Assembly: GCA_963721645.1 (NCBI GenBank)
Contig: CAVRJK010000002.1
Coordinates: forward strand, 1 to 64,000
DNA: 64,000 bases
Origin: JALZKA01 sp963721645
Lineage (GTDB): Bacteria > Actinomycetota > Thermoleophilia > Solirubrobacterales > 70-9
Reading direction: 5' to 3'
In this document: positions 60,082 through 64,000 of the stretch, one piece after another
How the letters are laid out: each line of letters opens with the position of its first letter
How positions within the stretch are numbered: the first letter of the stretch is position 1
Made by a program: the position numbers and the translations under genes
The notes under the pieces: generated by a model
The model's database searches: none
What the model was told of the DNA's origin: nothing
The model's input: only the letters and a program-made list of their open reading frames with translations

Positions 60082-61521
60082 TTGAGAAGCCCGGCCGGCA
60101 GGATCGTCGCAATCCTTGCGATCGTCGCCGTCGCGGTGCTCCTTGTGATGTTCGTCGGCGGTGACGACGAGTACGAGGTCACCGCCGAGTTCCAAAACGC
60201 CAGCCAGCTCGTTCCCGGGAACCAGGTAATGGTCGGAGGCCTCTCGGCCGGGTCCGTCAAGGAGATCGGCCTGGGCGCCAATGGACAGGCGGAGGTCAGG
60301 TTCACGGTTTCCGAGCAGTACGCCCCGCTCCCCAGGGGCACGACGGCGACGGTCCGGTTGGGATCCTTGTCGTCGGTTGCCGGGCGACAGGTCCAGCTGA
60401 CGCTTCCTCCAGAGGGCGCGGGCGACGGCGAAGAGATCGAAGACGGCGGGACGTTGACCCAGTCCGAGACGGTCTCGGCGGTGGATCTCGACGAGATCTT
60501 CAACACCCTTGATGTCGAGACGGTGAAGGACTTCAAGGAGGTCATCACCGGGTTCCGCGACTCCTACGAGGGCGTGACCAAGGAAGCCAACGAGGGTGCC
60601 CGCTACTTCAACCCGCTCCTCTCCACGTCGCGCAGGGTGTTCGGCGAGCTCAACCGGAGCCCGGAGGCACTGGAATCTCTCATCGTCGATGCCTCCTCGC
60701 TTTCGGCGCTCCTCGCGGAGCGCCGCGACGACCTGAGTGGGCTCGTCTCCAACGCCTCGACCGCGCTCGGTGCCATCGGCCGGCAGCGCCAAGCCCTTGC
60801 CGACACGATCAACCAGCTTCCCGCCTTCCTGCGCCAGGCCAATACGACGTTCGTGAACCTGCGCTCCACGCTCGACGACGTGGACCCGCTCGTCGCCGCT
60901 TCGATCCCGGTCGCCGACCGGCTGGGCCCGTTCTTCCGGGAGTTCCGAGCGGCTGCGGCCGACGCCGTGCCGACGATCCGCGATCTCGACACGATCGTGC
61001 GGCGGCCAGGCAAGGCGAACGACCTGGTCGAGCTGACCCGTCTTCAGGTGCCGCTCGCTGAGGCAGGCGTCGGCTCGGGCACGCCGAACTGCGGCGATTC
61101 GTCCTCGGACAGTTACAACCCACCGGCGGCCGACGGCGACTTCACGCAGGGAGCGCTGGGAGAGGCCAACTGCGCCATTCGCAACTCGAATGAGCAGCTC
61201 TCGAACCTGCGCGCGTACACGCCCGAGCTCGTGGGCTGGTTCGACGGATTCTCGACCTCGGGCCTCTTCGATGCTTCCGGGCCGCTCGGGCGCATCAACT
61301 CGACCTTCAACGCCTTCTCGCCCGCCCTCGGCAACGGGCTCCCGGACCTCCTTTCGCCGATCGATCCAGTTGACGTCCTCTCCGGCACCGGCGCCGTAGA
61401 CATCGACTCGGACCAGCGCTGCCCGGGCTCCACCGAGCGTGATCCAGGCGACGGCTCGACGCCCTTCACCGATGGCGGCGCCCTCGGCTGCGACCCGACC
61501 CAGCTCCCCCAGGGCCCATGA
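60082..61521 (+). CDS. MCE-family lipid-transport protein 1
   Basis: 479 residues from TTG. TM anchor ~8-25 (IVAILAIVAVAVLLVMFVGG), then an MCE/MlaD domain (~29-108: 'EYEVTAEFQNASQLVPGNQVMVGGLSAGSVKEIGL'), a long helical region (~120-330) and a Ser/Pro/Asp-rich tail with Cys. MCE proteins form hexameric tubes that carry lipids or sterols for an ABC importer with YrbE permeases. No ribosome site; a TTGA overlap with a 9-codon leader frame suggests coupling. Its stop overlaps the next MCE gene. Confidence 0.85.
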   Translation: MRSPAGRIVAILAIVAVAVLLVMFVGGDDEYEVTAEFQNASQLVPGNQVMVGGLSAGSVKEIGLGANGQAEVRFTVSEQYAPLPRGTTATVRLGSLSSVAGRQVQLTLPPEGAGDGEEIEDGGTLTQSETVSAVDLDEIFNTLDVETVKDFKEVITGFRDSYEGVTKEANEGARYFNPLLSTSRRVFGELNRSPEALESLIVDASSLSALLAERRDDLSGLVSNASTALGAIGRQRQALADTINQLPAFLRQANTTFVNLRSTLDDVDPLVAASIPVADRLGPFFREFRAAAADAVPTIRDLDTIVRRPGKANDLVELTRLQVPLAEAGVGSGTPNCGDSSSDSYNPPAADGDFTQGALGEANCAIRNSNEQLSNLRAYTPELVGWFDGFSTSGLFDASGPLGRINSTFNAFSPALGNGLPDLLSPIDPVDVLSGTGAVDIDSDQRCPGSTERDPGDGSTPFTDGGALGCDPTQLPQGP

Positions 61522-63284
61522 GGCGGATCGCTCTCACCCTCTCCCTCCTCGCCGTAGGTGGCTTTGCCTTCGCGGCGTCGGTTTCGGCCGGCGAGGAGTC
61601 GCACACCTACAGGCTCGAGATGTTCAACGCGTTCGGGCTCGTCGAGGGCTCGGAGGTAAAGGTCGCAGGCGTGAACGCGGGCACCGTCGAAGCGCTCGAG
61701 GTGAGCCCCGACAAGACGGCGCTCGTAGAGGTCAAGCTGACGGGACCGCTCGCGGTCCTGGGCGTCGATACCCAGTGCTCTTCCGAGCCGCAGTCGCTGA
61801 TCGCCGAGTACTTCCTCGACTGCCAGCCGGCCGGCGAACCGGCGGAAGACGACAGCATCCTGCGCAAGAAGGTTCAGCAAACGGTCCAGACCGACCTCGT
61901 TCAGAACACCCTCCGCGAGCCCTTCAAGGACCGCCTGGCGCTGCTGATCAACGAGTTCGGCACCGCGCTGGCAGGCAATCCCGAGAACCTGAACGAGGCA
62001 ATCCGCCTGGGTGCGCCCGCGCTCGACGACCTGCACGCCGCCCTGCGGCTCCTGGCGCGCCAGAACACGGTTATCCGCGACTTGAACGTGGATTCGGACG
62101 AGATCATCGGCAAGCTTGCCGACCGTCGCGAGGACGTCTCCGCATTCATCACAAACGCAGGCGCGGCCGCGGAAGCCTCGGCCGAGCGCAGCGACGATCT
62201 CTCCGCCAACTTCGACAAGCTCGACGACTTCCTGGCTGAGCTCGAGCCCACGATGGTCGAGCTCGGAAACGTCGCCCGGGAGTCAACGCCGCTCCTGAGC
62301 GATCTCCGCGGTGCCGCGCCGCAGCTGAACGAGCTGGCCGTCAGCCTGCCCCCGTTCAACCGCGCCACCCAGAAGTCACTCGTGACCCTGGGCCGCGCCT
62401 CGATCCCAGGCAAGCGCGCCCTCGACCGGGGCGTCCAGAACGGCACCTTCACAGCGTTGCGCGATTCCGCCGATCAGGCCCCGCGCACGACGGAGCTCCT
62501 CAAGGACCTTCTGGCGGACCTCGACGATCCACGCCGATCCGTCGAAACCGACGTCCGCGCCGCAAAGACGTGCGAGGACAAGACGCTTTCGTGTTACTCG
62601 ACCGGTCGCGAGGGGCCGGCCGGCTACACCGGCTTCGAAGGGCTCCTCAACTACGCCTACTACCAGGCCGGGGCCCTCAACAGCTACGACAGCGTCGGCC
62701 ACCTCCTCCACTTCTCGCTCTACGACGTGTTTGCCGGCCCATGCGGCGACTTCAACGCCGCCCAGAGCTTCCCCGCGGAGGGCGGCGGTCGTACGACGAA
62801 CCCCCTGGACGCCGAGCAATGTGTCGGCGGCCTCGGCCCCAACCAGCCCGGTATCACGCCCGGCCAGTCCGAGGCTGACCTGGGCATTGGGCCCTACGAC
62901 CCGGCCGTCTGCCCCCAGGGCTCGACCGACACCTCGATCTGCGACCCCCTCGGCCCCCGCCGACGGACGACGGCGAGCACGGTTTCCGGCGGCGAGTCGA
63001 GCCGTGGCGCAGGCCCGGCAGCCGATGACGGCGCCGGCAGCGACGGAGGTGCGGACACTCCGGGCCTGCCCGACCTTCCGGAACTCCCCGGCGACCTGCC
63101 CACCGACCCCGGCGCAGCCTCCGGCGGACTGAACGACGTTCTCGACGACCTTCCCGGTCTGGGTAAGAGCGGCAAGAACGGCAAGAAGAACGGCAAGGGC
63201 AACAAGGGCGGCGGGGGTAACGGATCCGCCGGCGGATCCGGTCAGGCTGCAAATGACCTCCTCGACTTCCTCTTTACGCCATGA
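61518..63284 (+). CDS. MCE-family lipid-transport protein 2
   Basis: 588 residues, ATG in an ATGA overlap. Signal/anchor (~1-25, 'IALTLSLLAVGGFAFAASVSAGE'), MCE domain ('TYRLEMFNAFGLVEGSEVKVAGVNAGTVEALEV'), an internal Cys pair (CSSEPQSLIAEYFLDC), a helical region ~130-330, Cys-containing loops, and a Gly/Asn/Lys-rich tail ending 'LLDFLFTP'. Domain order matches MCE 1. The next MCE gene overlaps by 4 bases. Confidence 0.84.
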   Translation: MRRIALTLSLLAVGGFAFAASVSAGEESHTYRLEMFNAFGLVEGSEVKVAGVNAGTVEALEVSPDKTALVEVKLTGPLAVLGVDTQCSSEPQSLIAEYFLDCQPAGEPAEDDSILRKKVQQTVQTDLVQNTLREPFKDRLALLINEFGTALAGNPENLNEAIRLGAPALDDLHAALRLLARQNTVIRDLNVDSDEIIGKLADRREDVSAFITNAGAAAEASAERSDDLSANFDKLDDFLAELEPTMVELGNVARESTPLLSDLRGAAPQLNELAVSLPPFNRATQKSLVTLGRASIPGKRALDRGVQNGTFTALRDSADQAPRTTELLKDLLADLDDPRRSVETDVRAAKTCEDKTLSCYSTGREGPAGYTGFEGLLNYAYYQAGALNSYDSVGHLLHFSLYDVFAGPCGDFNAAQSFPAEGGGRTTNPLDAEQCVGGLGPNQPGITPGQSEADLGIGPYDPAVCPQGSTDTSICDPLGPRRRTTASTVSGGESSRGAGPAADDGAGSDGGADTPGLPDLPELPGDLPTDPGAASGGLNDVLDDLPGLGKSGKNGKKNGKGNKGGGGNGSAGGSGQAANDLLDFLFTP

Positions 63285-64000
63285 GGGGCCGTAGCGCAGG
63301 AGCCACTCTTGCGGCCTCGCCGACGATGGTCGGCGCGGTCACGACCCTGATCCTGATCGTGGCCGTCTTCCTCGCCTACAACGCCAACAACGGCCTGCCG
63401 TTCGTGCCCGTCTACTCGGTGTCGGTGGATGTGCCGAACGCGTCTCGCCTGGGCACGAACAACGAGGTGAGGATCGGCGGCACCCGCGTCGGCGTGGTCG
63501 AGTCGATCCAGCCCATCGATCTCTCGGAGGATTCCGCGACGGCCTCGACCGAGAGCGATGCGACGGCGGGCGACGTGCCGGAACTCGGTGCGAGGTTGAA
63601 TCTCAAGCTCGACAAGGCTGCTGAGCCCCTCCCGGTGGACTCCGTGTTCCGCGTCCGTTACCGCTCGACCTTCGGCCTCAAGTATCTCGAGATCGTTCGC
63701 GGCACCGGCAAGGACGCCGACGAGGGTCACGTCTTCGACGGCACGAACGACAACGGCGAGTGCTCGATCCCGACCGACCCGGCGGCCTTCACCGCGGCTT
63801 TGACCGAGCAGGCCCAGGACGGGTGCTTCCAGGAGCAGACCGAGTTCGACGCGATCAACAACACCTTCGACAACAAGACGCGCATCGCCGCGCGCGAGAA
63901 CCTCGTCGGCTTCGGCGGCGCCTTTGCGGGCCGCGGCGCCTCGCTGAACGATGCCATCGAGGGCCTGCGACCCCTCGTCGAGAACCTGGGGCCGGTCTCG
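63281..64000 (+). CDS. MCE-family lipid-transport protein 3 (3' truncated by the window)
   Basis: 240 codons are visible from an ATG overlapping the previous stop; the frame is open to the window end. TM segment ~15-33 (MVGAVTTLILIVAVFLAY), MCE domain from ~45 ('YSVSVDVPNASRLGTNNEVRIGGTRVGVVESIQPI') with 'LPVDSVFRVRYRSTFGLKYLEIVRG', then a Cys-containing segment (GECSIPTD ... GCFQEQ) and the start of the helical region ('FDAINNTFDNKTR'). Further mce genes probably follow. Confidence 0.85.
   Translation, partial: MRGRSAGATLAASPTMVGAVTTLILIVAVFLAYNANNGLPFVPVYSVSVDVPNASRLGTNNEVRIGGTRVGVVESIQPIDLSEDSATASTESDATAGDVPELGARLNLKLDKAAEPLPVDSVFRVRYRSTFGLKYLEIVRGTGKDADEGHVFDGTNDNGECSIPTDPAAFTAALTEQAQDGCFQEQTEFDAINNTFDNKTRIAARENLVGFGGAFAGRGASLNDAIEGLRPLVENLGPVS

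Overview
The window is GC-rich, gene-dense bacterial chromosome and most likely belongs to a deep-branching actinobacterium of the Thermoleophilia/Solirubrobacterales type. That placement is inferred from the zinc-binding forms of L33, L36, S14 and S4, TAnnnT -10 boxes with many apparently leaderless genes, MCE genes, a SigB/SigF-type stress module and a DUF4235 gene. No 16S rRNA is present to confirm it.

Layout. 1-2070: the end of an RTX-like repeat protein and a secreted beta-helix protein. 2071-38419: an almost unbroken translation/transcription supercluster: rpmG-secE-nusG-rplK-rplA, L10 leader-rplJ-rplL, rpoB-rpoC, rpsL-rpsG, fusA, tuf, then the S10, spc and alpha operons (rpsJ to rpmJ, rpsM, rpsK, rpsD, rpoA, rplQ, truA) including secY, adk and map. 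Two minus-strand gene pairs interrupt it: a HAD protein plus a small membrane protein after rpoC, and two membrane proteins between rpsG and fusA. infA is missing from its usual place between map and rpmJ.

38431-50694: thioredoxin-fold protein, surE, ligA, a D-Ala-D-Ala carboxypeptidase, a patatin-like lipase, three DUF2294/MpsC-like paralogues, a long-chain acyl-CoA synthetase, a small IF2_N/HTH-like protein, a NIF3-family protein, a DsbA-fold protein without catalytic cysteines, a TVP38-type membrane protein and tRNA-Pro(CGG). 50770-54803: a stress-signalling module (RsbW-like kinase, CHASE-GAF-SpoIIE phosphatase, DUF4235 protein, SigB/SigF-family sigma factor). 54842-59781: superoxide dismutase, a cholesterol-oxidase-like GMC oxidoreductase, a lipoprotein and a large beta-helix protein. 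59986 to the end: a promoter and three consecutive MCE genes, the last cut by the window edge.

The most unusual signals are: (1) a dispersed odd palindrome, AGGGGTCTGACCCCT, that sits between genes and also inside the 3' ends of rpsE and rpmD, always encoding Gly-Ser-Asp; (2) eight single-base frame changes, all +1, in rpsQ, surE, ligA (two), the carboxypeptidase (two), the patatin gene and a beta-helix gene, most simply insertion errors in the assembly; (3) intrinsic-terminator hairpins within a few tens of bases of the predicted start sites of the rpmG, fusA and rpmJ operons; (4) long low-complexity tails on S17, L10, L5, L4, S3, S5 and L30; (5) many genes whose -10 box lies only 6-8 bases before the start codon; (6) a hairpin-containing intergenic repeat in three places in the ribosomal cluster.
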